A stretch of 64,000 nucleotides of DNA from Bryum argenteum (Eukaryota > Streptophyta > Bryopsida > Bryales > Bryaceae): contig CM073328.1 in NCBI GenBank assembly GCA_037043015.1, positions 3,397,409-3,461,408 on the forward strand, in the 5' to 3' direction. How positions within the stretch are numbered: the first letter of the stretch is position 1; the number at the start of each line of letters is the position of its first letter. The translations under genes were made by a program, and so were the position numbers. Positions 35,477-47,804 of the stretch are shown here, in pieces. The notes under the pieces were generated by a model, which saw nothing but the letters and a program-made list of their open reading frames with translations, was not told where the DNA came from and searched no databases.

Positions 35477-36446
35477 CCCATAGACGTGCCGAATGTCGAA
35501 AAACGACATTTTGGATGAAAGGCAGCAACTTTGAATAGCCATATCTTCTTCATCCGAGGTCCGTTTTGGATGAAATCACTTGGTTTAGGTTCCAAACCAA
35601 GTCTAGTTTGTGTTGTAAAATTCTCAAGCCCATACAATACAATATGAATTAATGGATTGCACTTTAGTGAAGACAGCTCTTGTTTTTGGGTTTCCAAGCA
35701 TGGGCAAGTATTACCATTGCAAGCCAATTATGTGAAATTAAAATTATTTTTTCATGATTTTTTTTTCATGGTCATGATCTTAAGGTGATTCTTAACAACT
35801 TTGTAGTGAGAAGTTTTTGGATCCAAATGATTTTGCTATTGGATTTGCAATGATGTTTTGTCAACAGAAAAAGTGAGAAAATGGATGATATTTGAGGAGA
35901 TATATCTCCCTCATCCACCGTTGGATTTCAACTTAATTTTTTGGGATGGCCTCCAATTAGAGTCTAGTCTAAGTGATAGAAACCTTAACAAGATCGAAGA
36001 TGTTTTGAAGATAAGGCATGAAATTGAATGCAAAGGGTCTAGTTTTGGACTATTTTTCCTTTGTAAAAGTTTGGTAGTTTTTACCATTGCATGGCTTTTA
36101 TTTGAGCCAAGAATTTTTTTTGATGAATTTTTGTTGGGTAAAGGACTTATTAAGATGAAGGTGAACATCTTTCTAGTTGGTGATTTTTTCATTGCAATAG
36201 GTATATTGGTAGCATTTCCACCTCAAAGTGAAAATGATGAAATTTTGCAGTTTGTTTTTGATACTAATATGTTACGATCTCCCGATCTATAAGGCCTCAT
36301 GACTCAAATTTTGGTCCACATGATCTTCGATAAGTCTATTACAAGTTTGTACGGTTGAGATCTTAATAGCTTCTCTTCATTTTCATTTATGACAATTTCT
36401 ATGGAAATGTGCTTTTCTGCTAAAAATAGGTTGGGGCGTTTAGAGG
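35477..36446. mobile_element. 970-bp TTAA element, copy 1 (inverted)
   Basis: Begins after TTAA (35473-35476) with CCCATAGACGTGCC and ends ...GGGGCGTTTAGAGG before CTAA (36447-36450), so the right target copy has mutated. Its length equals that of the better-preserved copy at 39728-40697, to which it aligns in reverse. Ends and target site are piggyBac-like. The plus ORF at 35858-36292 is not conserved in meaning between copies and is probably chance. Confidence 0.75.
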
Positions 36447-36450
36447 CTAA

Positions 36451-37607
36451 AGGTGAAGTTTCTTGACGGAATTCTAAGGGTTGGATGAGAAGTTGTACCT
36501 TGTGAAAATCTTTGGAGAAAGTGTTGCAGAGAGGCGATTATTTTACCTTATAATTTATCACCAAAGTTTGCCACAAGTGCATTTTATATGGTAATCTAAA
36601 TATCTTCACATCAAGAGTTGCACTTTGAATTGAGTACGATTTATAATTTGTTTAGATTTATAAAAAGTGGAATTCTTCATTTTAAGTTAACCAACTTTTA
36701 AGCCTTGGATGCTTCACATTTTGAAAATTATCTTTTGGATGACACTTTATGAGTCTAAGGAGTTGTATCTCCTTCATTTGACTTCTTTTTTGAAAAACAA
36801 GTAAGGTACTTCTCGTTCTGACAAGGACATCTCTTTGTTTGGTGCTACATTGTACAAAAAATATAGGAAGATAGGGAATTGGTGATTCTTTACCATAAGT
36901 TGCTGCAAAGGTCCTATGCATAATGCACATGCGCACGTACATGTGCACCTCCTAATTCCTCTATAATATCACACATGTGTACTATTGAAGATAAATAGTA
37001 TGGAATAAGCTTTCATTTTACAATATGATACTAAACAAACAAAACTAGATACTTTATTCAAGAAACAAGCGTATGCAAGCCATTATAGAGAAAGAAGCCA
37101 CTTTTCTTACAAGCTGAAAGTACATTCAAAAGTAAAGAGAGTCTTGTACATGTCTATAGAATAATATTGCATGTTGAAAACTAGATTATCATTTCCAATC
37201 TATAATTGATTGTGACCGGATAACATCACCACGATAGCAGAATAAGCTTCACCCTCTACAATTCAAGCGGTGGCCATGGATTTTGTGTCGGCTTAGTATA
37301 AATATTAGTGGAAAACCGAGAGTAGCATTTCTTCGATCAGGATTATGCATCAACACTGAAACTATGTTTGTATTTCATATCATTGTCAATACAAATGGCT
37401 TTAGAGTCTTGTTCAGTTTTCTCCCTATATTTTGTTTACGCTATATAAAACCATTCTTTGCCTATGTATGATCGTTGTTTTGCCTTAGTCTATCTTCTGA
37501 GATGAAGGCTGAAATCCCATTGCCTAAATTATGCTCTTCCAAATACACTGATTCCTCTCTCCGACGTCAGCCTGCGGATTACCTCCGTCCAAACAGATAA
37601 GGCCCCT
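36451..37607. other. spacer
   Basis: AT-rich, with only short ORFs lacking family resemblance. Nothing recognised. Confidence 0.35.
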
Positions 37608-37741
37608 TTCTCACAAGATTACTTCCAATGTAAGCCCAAAGGTAATCCTTCCCTTCCTCATAAGATTATTTCCAATGTAAACCCAAAGGTTATCCTTCCC
37701 TTCTTCATAAGATTATTTCCAATGTAAGCCCAAAGGCAAGG
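37608..37741. repeat. 47-bp tandem repeat, about 3 copies
   Basis: Three adjacent units share AAGATTATTTCCAATGTAAG followed by CCCAAAGGTAATCCTTCCC. The last copy is truncated. Confidence 0.85.
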
Positions 37742-37914
37742 AATTGCCTGACTTGGCATTTACCCCAGAACCTCATTCCAGGAAGGTTGTTCCGCCTTGT
37801 TTCTCTAACCCCAGTTAGCAGCACCAATTAACCAAGGGCTAACACTCTTGTACCATGGAACTCATAACAACTACATGTCATTCATAGTAGACCATAGTTA
37901 CCTAACTTTAAGGC

Positions 37915-38080
37915 ACCAGAAGCCTTGGCTTAGTGATTGGGGTTCATGGTCTCCAATGAGGAGGTCGCGGGTTCTATTCCCCACGCCGATGCTTGCCAAA
38001 ATTGGGTTTCTCCCATGAGTACCTAGTTTTGTTTGTCATTGAATTTTGAGTAAAAAGGCCTCTCGTCCCCCCTACCCATG
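37915..38080 (+). mobile_element. tRNA-derived SINE-like sequence
   Basis: A box A-like GGCTTAGTGATTGG (about 37926) is followed about 30 bp later by a box B-like GCGGGTTCTATTCCCC (about 37968). This is the internal RNA polymerase III promoter layout of tRNA-derived SINEs. The surrounding bases do not fold into a proper tRNA with anticodon arm, so it is not called a tRNA gene. The 3' limit is uncertain and no target duplication was identified. Confidence 0.6.
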
Positions 38081-38574
38081 TCCCCTATTCTTGGTATATA
38101 CAATATTCCATTAAGAGTTCCCATCCGTCGTTCTCGATTTCCATCTATTCTACCCAGATCCCTGTCGTCTTCCCTCATTCTCTACTCTCATATTTCTCAT
38201 TCCTTATTTCCTTATCTCCTTATCCTTCGAGTTGTTTATTTCCCGCTCTCGTATTCGTCAAATTTTGTCTCTTCATGTCCTTGCGATGTTAATTAGATCT
38301 TATCAACTCTTAGTAACAACCGAGTACCACTTACCAAAACTCTACAAACTCTTATAAGTTCTTCTTGTTGTGTATGCATGAGTGTAGGACCTATCACCCG
38401 GATCCACATAACAACAGACAAACAATAATTTTTTAAAATTATTACTAGACTAGTATGGCCAGTGGCATTGCCACGGATATATTGTTAAATTTTGTATACT
38501 TATGTAAGTCACTATAAAATAATAATAAAAACAAACACTCTTAATAAAAATTTTACAATTAGGTAAGTTTTGTA
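38081..38574. other. spacer
   Basis: No gene recognised. The segment around 38440-38520 (GACTAGTATGGCCAGTGGCA) weakly resembles 38775-38830, suggesting it belongs to the repeat array that follows. Confidence 0.3.
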
Positions 38575-39290
38575 ATTTATGGTGATTTGAGAGCCATAAA
38601 TACTTCAAAACTCAATGTATTGGGACCCATAGACTTGTTTTTTGATCCAATTGTTTTTCACAAGTCTATACAAGAACTCGCTTTCAAGGACACCTCATGT
38701 GGCCCAATCTGACCCGCGGTCCTCCAAATCACAATGTCACAAAATAAAAAATTAAAAGTAGTACATACCTCTAATAATGGACTAATATGGCATGGGGTGT
38801 TGCTACAAATATATATAGTCTATAATTAGGTTATATTGTAATTTATAGTGATTTGGGTGCCATACATACTTCAAAATTCAATATCTCGGGATTCATCTTG
38901 TTTTCCACAATTTTACGAAAAAATGTGCTTCCAACGACACCTCATGCGACCCGATCCGAATGGTGGTCCCCGAGATCATAATGTCACAAAACTAAACAAA
39001 CAAACAAACTACTTGTCTTAAATAATAAAGTATGTAGCTCCAAACAACCTGGTTGAGTTCTCTTACTTTTCTGCTAGATCTAAAATTAAGTCTTTTTGTA
39101 CTTTCCGGTGGTTTGAGGGCCATAATTACTCGAACATTTAATGTCTCGGGATCGATCGATTCGTTTTGCAATGCGGTCATTTTTCGTAACTCTACAAAAA
39201 AATCCACTTCCAACAACACCTCATGCGCCCTGATCCGACCGGCAGTTCCCAAGATCATAGTGTCACTTGCAAAACAAAACAAACCACTTG
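38575..39290. repeat. three degenerate tandem copies of a 250-280 bp repeat
   Basis: Similar blocks start near 38579, 38857 and 39107. Each reads GTGRTTTGRGNGCCATA, then a CTCGGGAT-like word, then an ACACCTCATGYG word, and ends near ATCAYARTGTCAC. They are too diverged to be recent, and coding potential is absent. Confidence 0.7.
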
Positions 39291-39727
39291 CCTTAAATTA
39301 TAGATGTTACATTAAAAACAAAACAAACAAACTGGTTGGAATAATAGATTTAGTGGGTTGGATTTCCAAGGTAGTCTATTTTTGCCAAATGTCCCTCGGT
39401 AATCGAAGAGGTTATAAATTTGGGGTATGCACTCTTATTCTTGTTTCAATAGTTATATTTCTTTCAACTATGAGGCATGTTTTACTCTTCCAAGTGTAGT
39501 TTTTGAATCAAAAAATTATTTCTCATGATTTTTTCCACTAATTTAGTCTTTAGATGAAATTCAACAATTGTCTAGTTGGAATTCATTTCATTGTAGTTAT
39601 TTTGGTAAGAATTTCTTAAAGACATTTTCATGTTGGAAAATCTTAACAATACATGGTCTCCAAGAAATTGTATCTCCTTTGATAATTTCAAATTCAATTT
39701 TACTTTAAAGATTGGATTCTAATTTAA

Positions 39728-40697
39728 CCCCTAAACGTCCTTGGGGTATTTTTAGCCAAAAACTCATTTTCAAAAAAAGTGATACAGATGAAAATAAAGA
39801 TAAGCTATTCAGATCTCAACCGTACAAACTTGTAATAGACTTGTAGTAGATCATGTGGACCAAAACTTGACTCATGGGACCTCATAGATTGCGAGATCGT
39901 AACATATTAGTGTGCAAAACAGGCTACAAAATACCATCATTTCCACTTTGAAGTGAAAATACTACCAACATGAAATTTGCAATCAAAAAATCAGCAACTA
40001 GAAAGTTGTTCATCTTCATCTCAAAGACACTCTTGTACCAAAAAAATTAATCAAAAAAATCTTGACTCAAATAGTAGCCTTGTAGTCGTGAAAACTGCCA
40101 AAAATTTTACAAAGGAAAAATAGTCCAAAACTAGACCCCTCGCACTCAAATCCATGCCTTTTCTTCAATATATCCTCGATTGGGTCAAGGTTTCTACCAC
40201 TAAAAATAGACTATAATTGGAATCTATCCCAAAAAATAAAGTCCAAATCTACCGGTGGATGGAGGAGATCTAGCTCTTCAAAAATCATCCATTTTTTCAC
40301 TTTTTTCATCGTAGAAACATCATTGCAAAGCCAATACCAAAGTTATCTAGATCAAAAAACTTCCAACTACAAAGTTGTTGGGATGCATCTAAATATCAAA
40401 CCTATGAAAAAAAATTCATGAAAAACTATTTTAGATTTCACATAATTGGCTTGCAATGGTAAAACATGCCAAATGTTTGAAAACCCAAAAACAAAAGCTG
40501 CCTTCACTAAAATCCATGCCATTTATTCATAAATTATTCCATGAGTCTGCAATTTTTTCCACACAAACTAAACTTGACTTGTGACCTAACCCAAGTGATT
40601 TCGTCAAAAACAAAGTTTGGATGAAGAAGTTATGGCTCTTCAAAGTTTCTGCCCTTCATCCAAACCGTCGTTTTTCGACACTAGGGACGTTTAGGGG
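39728..40697. mobile_element. 970-bp TTAA element, copy 2 (best preserved)
   Basis: TTAA occurs on both sides (39724-39727 and 40698-40701). Terminal inverted repeats CCCCTAAACGTCC (39728-39740) and the complement of GGGACGTTTAGGGG (40684-40697) match over 13 bp. There is no open frame of meaningful length, so it is non-autonomous. The ends start CCCCTAAA like those of the 5.7-kb piggyBac element. Confidence 0.88.
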
Positions 40698-40782
40698 TTA
40701 ATTTTGAAATTTGGTGTAAAATGGTTAGTTTAATCCAAAATGTTTTGACGACTTGTCATGCATTTTAGTGTACGAGATTTAA

Positions 40783-41745
40783 CTCCTAAACGTCCCAGCC
40801 TAATTTTACTCAAACAAAACAATTTTTAAAAAAGCACCATAGATGGAAATGAAGATAAGCTATTAAGATCTCAACCATACAAACTTGCAAGAGACTTGTT
40901 ATAGGTCATGTGGACCAAAACTTGAGTTGTGATACGTCATAGATTAGGAATTTGTAACCTTTTAGTCCTCAAACCAGACTAAAAAATTCAACATTTTCAC
41001 TTTAATGTGGAAATTCTATTAACAAACTGATTGCAATAGAAAATTCATCAACTAGTAAGTTTTTTTGCCTTCATCTCAAAAACACAATTGCACCAAAAGA
41101 ATTCATCAAAAAAATTATTGGCTATAGGAAAAGCCTCGCAATGGTGAAATCTGCCAACAAATTTACAAAGGAAAAATAGTCCAAATCTAGACCCTTTGCA
41201 CTCAAATTTATGGCCTATCCTCAAATCATTTTCAATCTAATTATTTTTTCTAATACAAAAACTAGACTCTAATTAAGTTCTATCCCAAAAATAAAGTTGA
41301 AATCCAACTGTGAATGTAGGAGATATAGCTCTTCAAAAACAATCCATTTTTTCACTTTTTTCGAGGTGGAAATATCATTGCGAATTTTGAAACCACATTA
41401 TGTGGATCAAAAATATTTCAACTCTAAAGTTGTTAAATTTTATCTTGAAATCATGCAAAAAAAATTCATGAAAAACTATTTTTGATTTCACATAATTGGC
41501 TTGCAATGGTAAAACATGCCCCGTGCTTGAAAACCCCAAAATAAGAGTTGTCTTCACTAAAATTCATGTCATCAATTCATTCCTTATTGCATGGCTTTGA
41601 AATTTATACTACACAAACTAGACTTCTTATGGCTCTTAATACAAGTGAGTTTATCCAAAACAGACTTTGGATGAAGAAGTTATGGCTCATCAAAGTTGTT
41701 GCCTTCCATCCAATATGTTGTTTTTCTACATTCTACATTTGGGCG
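40783..41745. mobile_element. 970-bp TTAA element, copy 3 (right end lost)
   Basis: Starts after TTAA (40779-40782) with CTCCTAAACGTCCC and parallels copy 2 for its whole length, in the same orientation and only about 80 bp from it. The final inverted repeat has decayed. Confidence 0.7.
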
Positions 41746-42040
41746 ATCTTTACCATTGCAAGGAAATAATTTGAGCCAATAGATTTCTTTGAGTGGTTTT
41801 TTTGGTAGAAGAATTTTTGAGATCAAGAAGGGCAACTTTCTAGTTGATGAAGTTTAGAATTCAATCTTTTGTTGATAGTGCATCTCCTTCAAAGTGAAGA
41901 TGCTAAAAATCATTCATTTCTTTTTAGTACAAATACATCATGGTCTCGCAATGTGGAAGGCATGAAGACTCCAAATTTGATCTGCATCATTTTAACAAGT
42001 CTATTACAAGATTGTACGTTGGTGATTCAAATATTCTACT
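41746..42040. repeat. partial inverted copy of the 970-bp element
   Basis: TTTACCATTGCAAGGAAATA through GTCTATTACAAGATTGTACG follows the order of sequence at about 36083-36360 in copy 1. It therefore lies in the orientation opposite to copy 3, making a partial head-to-head arrangement. Confidence 0.55.
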
Positions 42041-42051
42041 TCCCTATACAA

Positions 42052-42056
<5 letters not shown>

Positions 42057-42089
<33 letters not shown>
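42057..42089. repeat. poly(T) run of about 30 bases
   Basis: An uninterrupted T run. It could be the tail of a reverse-strand retroposed sequence or plain slippage; the flanks give no clue. Confidence 0.9.
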
Positions 42090-42094
<5 letters not shown>

Positions 42095-42456
42095 GAAAAT
42101 TGTAATTATAGCGTGAAATTAAACGAGACATTTAAGGGTTGCATTGAATTGTTATTTTCCTTGAAGAATAGTAGCATCATTGACCTTTTAATAGGACAAA
42201 TGACCATTTCGTGGTCAATTAAAAACTTCAAAGTCTTGTCAAGCTTAGGCTATTAAGAGTTATGAAAAGATATAATTACATGGGGTAAAAGATTGGTCAC
42301 TTGGTTATGAAATGCAATTAACAAATTTTTGTTTGCGTATGTAATTTTTCTTAGTAAGCCTCCAAATAGAAATGGGTTATTATTTCAAACTTTTCAAGGG
42401 CTTTTGGGTCAATGTATGTATAAATTAGCTTTGAGTATTGGCATACCATGGGCACC
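42090..42456. other. spacer left of the gypsy element
   Basis: AT-rich, nothing recognised. It ends in the CCCTC target duplication at 42457-42461. Confidence 0.4.
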
Positions 42457-42461
42457 CCCTC

Positions 42462-42865
42462 TGTCAAGGACACGAAAACAGATGTCAAGAATATCTGGAA
42501 ACTAACAAAAATTGACAAGAGCTTGGATTAACAAGAAGAGTACACGAACAACACCAAGAGAGGTGAGCTACAGCTCCAAGATATGCGTTGTCGAGACTGA
42601 AGAACTCTTCAGCCTCGACTCCTATATATACTTTTAGAAACCAAGAAGCTTCTAGAACTTCTGTCAACTAGGATGCTTCTAGAAGGTTCCAGAGACTAGC
42701 TTCTAGAAGGTTCCAGAGACTAGCTTCTAGAAGGTTCCAAAGACTAGCTTCTAGAAGGTTCCAGAGACTAGCTTCTAGAAGGTTTCAAAGACTTCCTTCT
42801 AGAAGGTTCTAGAGACTTCCTTAGAGACTTCCTTCGAGAAGGTTCCAGAGCCTATGTCCCTAACA
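42462..42865 (-). repeat. 3' LTR of the gypsy element
   Basis: 404 bp, bounded by TG and CA. It contains a 24-bp tandem repeat (42677-42845) built on TTCTAGAAGGTTC and a TATATATA word at 42623-42630. It differs from the 5' LTR at few positions outside the array, while the array copies differ in sequence. This suggests an insertion that is not very old. Confidence 0.95.
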
Positions 42866-42921
42866 TCACCCCCTCCTTTAGCTTCAAGGTCTCCGAGAAG
42901 CAATGTTGTTGTGAGTCAATA

Positions 42922-43269
42922 CTAACGCAGAAAAATGAAGATCTGCCGCATCACGTCTGCAATGAACTCCAATTGTTGTTTACGAGGTAAGTAGTTCATT
43001 GGTCCTTGAAGCCAACGGTAGTGGCCCACGCCTTCCACTTCCGACCAAGCATGAACCTCCGTGTCTTCATTGTGAAATTGTCCTGCAAACACGCCTTCTG
43101 GCACACCATTGAACGTAGGCTCCACTTCGAATACAATTACCAGCGATCGGTTGCTTGGTATCCTTCGTCGTCGTCGTGGTGTAGGCGATTCTTCATCTCG
43201 AGGTCGTCTTCGTGAGTTTGTTGGTTGAGATGACATAACTGACATACTTTCTATCTCTTGACTATCCAT
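42922..43269 (-). CDS. extra ORF between the chromodomain and the 3' LTR
   Basis: A 115-codon open frame starts at an ATG (43269) after the pol stop and ends about 50 nt before the polypurine tract. The N-terminal half is rich in Ser, Pro and Arg with a likely nuclear localisation signal (RRRPRDEE, PRRRRRIP). The C-terminal half contains VIVFEVEPTFNGVPEGVFAG and HAWSEVEGVGHYRWLQGPMN. I recognise no family. It is uninterrupted in an element whose pol is broken. It could be an accessory gene, an envelope-position ORF of unknown role or a captured fragment. Confidence 0.5.
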   Translation of the reverse strand: MDSQEIESMSVMSSQPTNSRRRPRDEESPTPRRRRRIPSNRSLVIVFEVEPTFNGVPEGVFAGQFHNEDTEVHAWSEVEGVGHYRWLQGPMNYLPRKQQLEFIADVMRQIFIFLR

Positions 43270-43400
43270 ATCGGAAGACTAAACTATGGCTACTAGAAAA
43301 TTTCTACTCAATCTTAGACAAAACAACTACATCAACTATGAGCTTTGGTGGTGCACTCCCTCCCTTTTATGTTCCTGGGTGGGCAAGCGTCAGAAAGAAG

Positions 43401-46400
43401 CTATCGCCGAACCGACTTGGGTTTACGAGGATATCGTTGATGAAACTCTTGTACCTTCTCTGGCGCGTTTGCGAGATTTTCGGCATCCTCCCATGTTCGT
43501 TCATTAATATCGTAGCCGCTCCAATGCACGAGGTATTCTAATTTTCCCCATCTTCGCCGTGAATCTAGTATCTTATCTACATCGTATTCCTCATGGTTCT
43601 CGATTTCGACACTAGGTGGCGGGATTTGCACTCTTCCAGGAAAAGTAGACTCTCGATAAGGTTGTAACAGGGACACGTGGAAGACTGGATGTACCTTCAT
43701 AGCAGCTGGTAGCTCTACCCGGTACGCCACTGGATTGATTTGCTTCTCGATGACAAACGGTCCCAATCTTCGATAGTCCAACTTGTCACACGGCCGCTTG
43801 GTCTTGATGTTTTGTCGAAGCAGCCATACCTTATCTCCAATCTTGAAAGTGGGTGCCTTATTCCGAAATTTATCTACGGACGCCTTGTAAGATTATTGGG
43901 CAGTCTGTAATTGAAGACGCAACGTAGCTTGAAGCTCCGATAGCTGTCTCACAAAGCCTTCTGCTGCCGGGTTGTTATTGGCCACTGGATTTAACAAATC
44001 AAGTTTCGGATGGTATCCATAATTGGCAAAAAACGGTGTTTGTTGAGACGACGCATGAAGGGTGTTGTTGTAGGCAAACTCGGCAAACGGTAGATACTCG
44101 GTCCAATCGTCTTGCTGGTAGTTTATGGTGCAGCGTAGATACTCCTCCAAGACTTGATTTACCCGTTCCGTCTGACCGTCAGTTTGAAGATGAAAAGCTG
44201 AAGAAAGCTTGATATCCACCTTTAAAATCTGGAAAAAAGATCTCCAGAATTTGGAGACGAACTGAGTTCTTCGATCCGACACGACGTCATCTGGCAAGCC
44301 ATGATAACGATATACATTATTAAGAAAGAGTCTTGCTGTGTCATCGCTTGACGATGTCTTCTTGCAAGGAATAAAATGCGCCATCTTTGTGAGCCGATCC
44401 ACCACAACAAAGATGCTGTTGAACGAGTTTGAAGGCGGCAGGTCCGTAATGAAGTACATGGAAACTAAAGACCATGGTCGATGCGGAATAGGCAATGGCT
44501 GCAGAAGTCCATAGGGGCGATGCCGAGGGTTCTTTGACCTTGAACAAATATCACAAAAGAGGACAAACTCCTTCACATCCTTCCACATTTGAGGCTACCA
44601 AAAATCTCGCGAAATAAGCTCCAATGTCTTGTTGTATCCAAAATGTCCTGCTGTTGGAAAGTCGTGGCGAGATTGGAGAACTCGAAGTCGTGTTGGTCCC
44701 TTTGGAATATACAGTCGCTGTTCAAAATAGAAAAGATCTCCCTCCACCTTGAACTTGTCATTATCGGCACGCTTCTTGATCTCAAGAGCTACAGAATCTT
44801 TGGTTGTTACAGTGCGTACATGGTCGAGGAAGTCCGCATCAATTGGCACGACAGCAGCGCAAATTCTAAAATGCTCCGGTTTCAACAATGTGGTGCATTG
44901 TTGATCAAATGCTTCTTCTCTAGTCTTAAGCGTGAGATACGATCTCCTCGATAATGCATCCGATAGTCCTTGCTGCTTCCCAGGCCGATATGTGATAACA
45001 AAATCAAATCGCGACAACGACATATTCCACCGAGCTTGACGTCGATTCAGGATTCGAGCCGATATGAAGTACTCCAAATTCTTGTGATCCGTGTATACGG
45101 TCACTGGATGTGCAGCGCCTTCGAGAAAGTGTCTCCACTCTTGGAAGGAATCCACTATGGCAAGAAGTTCCTTATCGCGGATTTCGTAGTTAATTTCCGC
45201 AGCAGAGATCTTCCGAGAATAAAATGCAACTAGATGAAGCCTCCCGTCTGCGCCCATGTGTGATAGTACGGCTCCCAAAGCAAAATCAGAAGCATCGGTC
45301 TCCAAATAGAAGGCCTTTGCAAAGTCAGGGTGTAGCAGGACTGGAGCCGTAGTAAACGCCGTCTTGAGATCTTGAAATGCTTGTTCGGCTTGAGGTCCCC
45401 ATTCTAGCTTGTCCTTACACGTCAATCGGGTGAGTGGAGCAGCGACCCGAGAATAATTCTTGATGAAGATCCGATAGAAGTTAACAAATCCAAGAAAACA
45501 TTGTACGTCTCTAACCGTCTTCGGAACCTCCCGGGATACGATTGCTTCCACCTTCTTGGGGTCCATCTTCAAGCCGTCTGTAGTCGCAATGAACCCTAAA
45601 AACTCCATCTCGGTTTGGTGGAATAGACACTTCTCCATCGTGGCGTAGAGTCCTCGTTCTCGTAGTTTCTCGAGGACCAAACGAACGTGCTTCTCGTGCT
45701 CTTCTTCGTTTTTGGAAAATATCAGGATGTCATCCAGATAGATGACAACAAAGTCGTCAAGGTACTCCCGAAAGATGTCATTCATCATGTGTTGGAAAAC
45801 AGTCGGAGCATTGGTAAGGCCAAAAGGCATGACATTATTCAAAATGGTCATACCTTGTACGGAACGTTGTTTTCCATTCATCTCCTTCATTGATCCGTAC
45901 GAGGTTGTAAGCTCCCCTCAGATCAATTTTTGTAAAGATCTTTGTACGCCCGAGCTGCTGCAAGAGACCAGAAATCAAGGGTAACGGGTAACGATTTTTC
46001 TTAGTTACCTTGTTGAGGCCTCGATAGTCCACGCACATTCGCAAGGAGCCATCCTTCTTCTTTACGAACAAGATCAGACCCTAGCTGGCGACTTTGAATG
46101 ACGAATGAAGTTCTTCGCTAGATTCTCGTCAATGTATTTTCGCAGCTCCGCTAACTCCGTTTGAGAGAGATTGTAGATTGGGCCAAAAAGCGGTTGTGCT
46201 CCTTCTTGTAGGTCTATGACACAGTCGTATGGCCGACGCTCCGGTAGCATGTCCGCGTTCTTCTTCTGAAACACGTCCTCAAAATCCTTGTATTGCTCTG
46301 GTATGCTTGCCGTTGAAATCTTCTCCGTACTAGTTGGGGCTGCATAGATGACGAAGGGTGCTCCTTCTTTGGATGATCGTACGAACGCCCTTGCTCCAAT

Positions 46401-47804
46401 TAACAATGGTTTCCCTATCTTGGGATGTCTACTAGGTTGGCTCTTGGAATGTTCTTTGGAAAAAGTCATTTTCCGCAACTTCCAATCTATGGTAGGATTA
46501 TGTTGTTCTAACCAGGAGAGACCTAGGATGACAGGGTTTGACGGGGTTCTAATGACATTAAAAACAACGTAACTACTATGGTCCTTAAACGCCACCTCTA
46601 TAGATACTGATTCATGGGTGACACTGCCAGACAATAAAGGTCGTCCATCTATCACCTCTACATGAACAGACTTGGATTTCTGTACTAGACGAATTTTGTG
46701 GCGCTAAGCAAATTCTTCATCTAAAAAACAAGTAGATGCTCCCGAATCTAATAGCGCTAAAGTTTTGTGTTTTTGAGGACCAAGAGACAAAGGAATTGTA
46801 AAACAACGGGCAGGTTGGGCAGAGAAAGAGAAACCTGATTGTTGTCGTGGCATTGAATCGTCCAACCCTTGCGGTTCCTCTTGTGGTGGTCAAGGCATCG
46901 TTGTTTTCCGGGATCACCGCACTCCTAGTCTTAACAATGCGCCGGTTCTGCTTCTTGGGGCAATTTCCAACCTTGTGGTCTTCTTCTCCGCAGTACAAAC
47001 AGAGTCCTTCTTCCATTTGCCGTTTCTTCTCTTCTGGAGTAAGAGCTCTGACACGCGCCGCGTCGATTTGCATGGCTTTTGACTCCGAATGAGAACTCAA
47101 ATTGTTTGTCAACATACTCGTGGTGTAGCGATTCGTTTGGTATTTTGGTATTTGGTGTCTTGACGACGACGCCTGAATAAACGGTTGTCGCATTTTACGA
47201 CTTTGGCTAATGGCTTCGTTGAGCGTTTGCGGATCAGGAAGGGATAAAAGTAGGTCCTTCACATCATCCCTCAAACCCCAATAAAACTGACTCACCAATA
47301 CTTCTTCGCCCCAGTTGATGTCACTAGCCGATTATCTCAAATCCGATCGTGAAGCGATGCAGAGCGCGTCCCTTTGTCGTAGCGATCGGATCTTTGTTGT
47401 AGCCCATCGAACCTTGTCATGTTCGCCAAATGCTTCGCAAATGCTTCCAACGTCTTAAAGTTGCTCGATTGGCGATCGCTTCGAACAAGGGAAACCACGA
47501 CGAGCTTGTCTTGTAAGTTAGTTCCAACAAGTCCAACACGTGCCTCCTCCGTCGGATATCGTTCAGGCTGTAAAACTGTTATCAACCTGATTTGGTTGAC
47601 AAAACCTCGAAACTTGGAACGCGTTCCGTCGAACTTGTCAGGAAGACTAACTCTATGCTCCTTCCGTTGTTGAATCATTGGGTTTTGTTGAACTAAAGGT
47701 GTAGTCGCCTCCTGACTGGATTCCAAATTGGATTCCAAATTTTCAGCCATACTGACGTCTTGATCTTTGACCAAATCTACGAATGAAAAGAAAAAATTTG
47801 ACAA
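43401..47804 (-). pseudogene. gag-pol polyprotein of the gypsy element, disrupted
   Basis: Gag ends with the zinc knuckle CLYCGEEDHKVGNC (near 47000-46960). The protease site LLDSGAST is near 46745. Reverse transcriptase shows [20 protein letters not shown] and VIYLDDILIFS; RNase H shows LETDASDFALGAVL and YTDHKNLEYF. The integrase H2C2 finger spans HDFPTAGHFGYN and FCDICSRSK. The catalytic region has LVSMYFITDLPPS, VVSDRRTQF and QTDGQTERVNQ. The C-terminal chromodomain reads YDVDKILDSRRR, YLVHWSGYD and RTWEDAENL. Breaks: a gag frameshift near 47330, TAG near 46707, frameshifts near 46075 and 45840, TAG at 44595 and TAA at 43893. In the integrase the first catalytic Asp is replaced by Tyr (SMYF where the family has SMDF). 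Confidence 0.93.

Noticed and set aside
35858..36292. 144-codon plus ORF as a possible gene
   Set aside because: It lies inside the 970-bp repeat element and the frame is not kept in the other copies.
37920..37990. tRNA gene
   Set aside because: Boxes A and B are present but the spacing and flanks do not form a complete cloverleaf, and the sequence continues as a SINE-like body.
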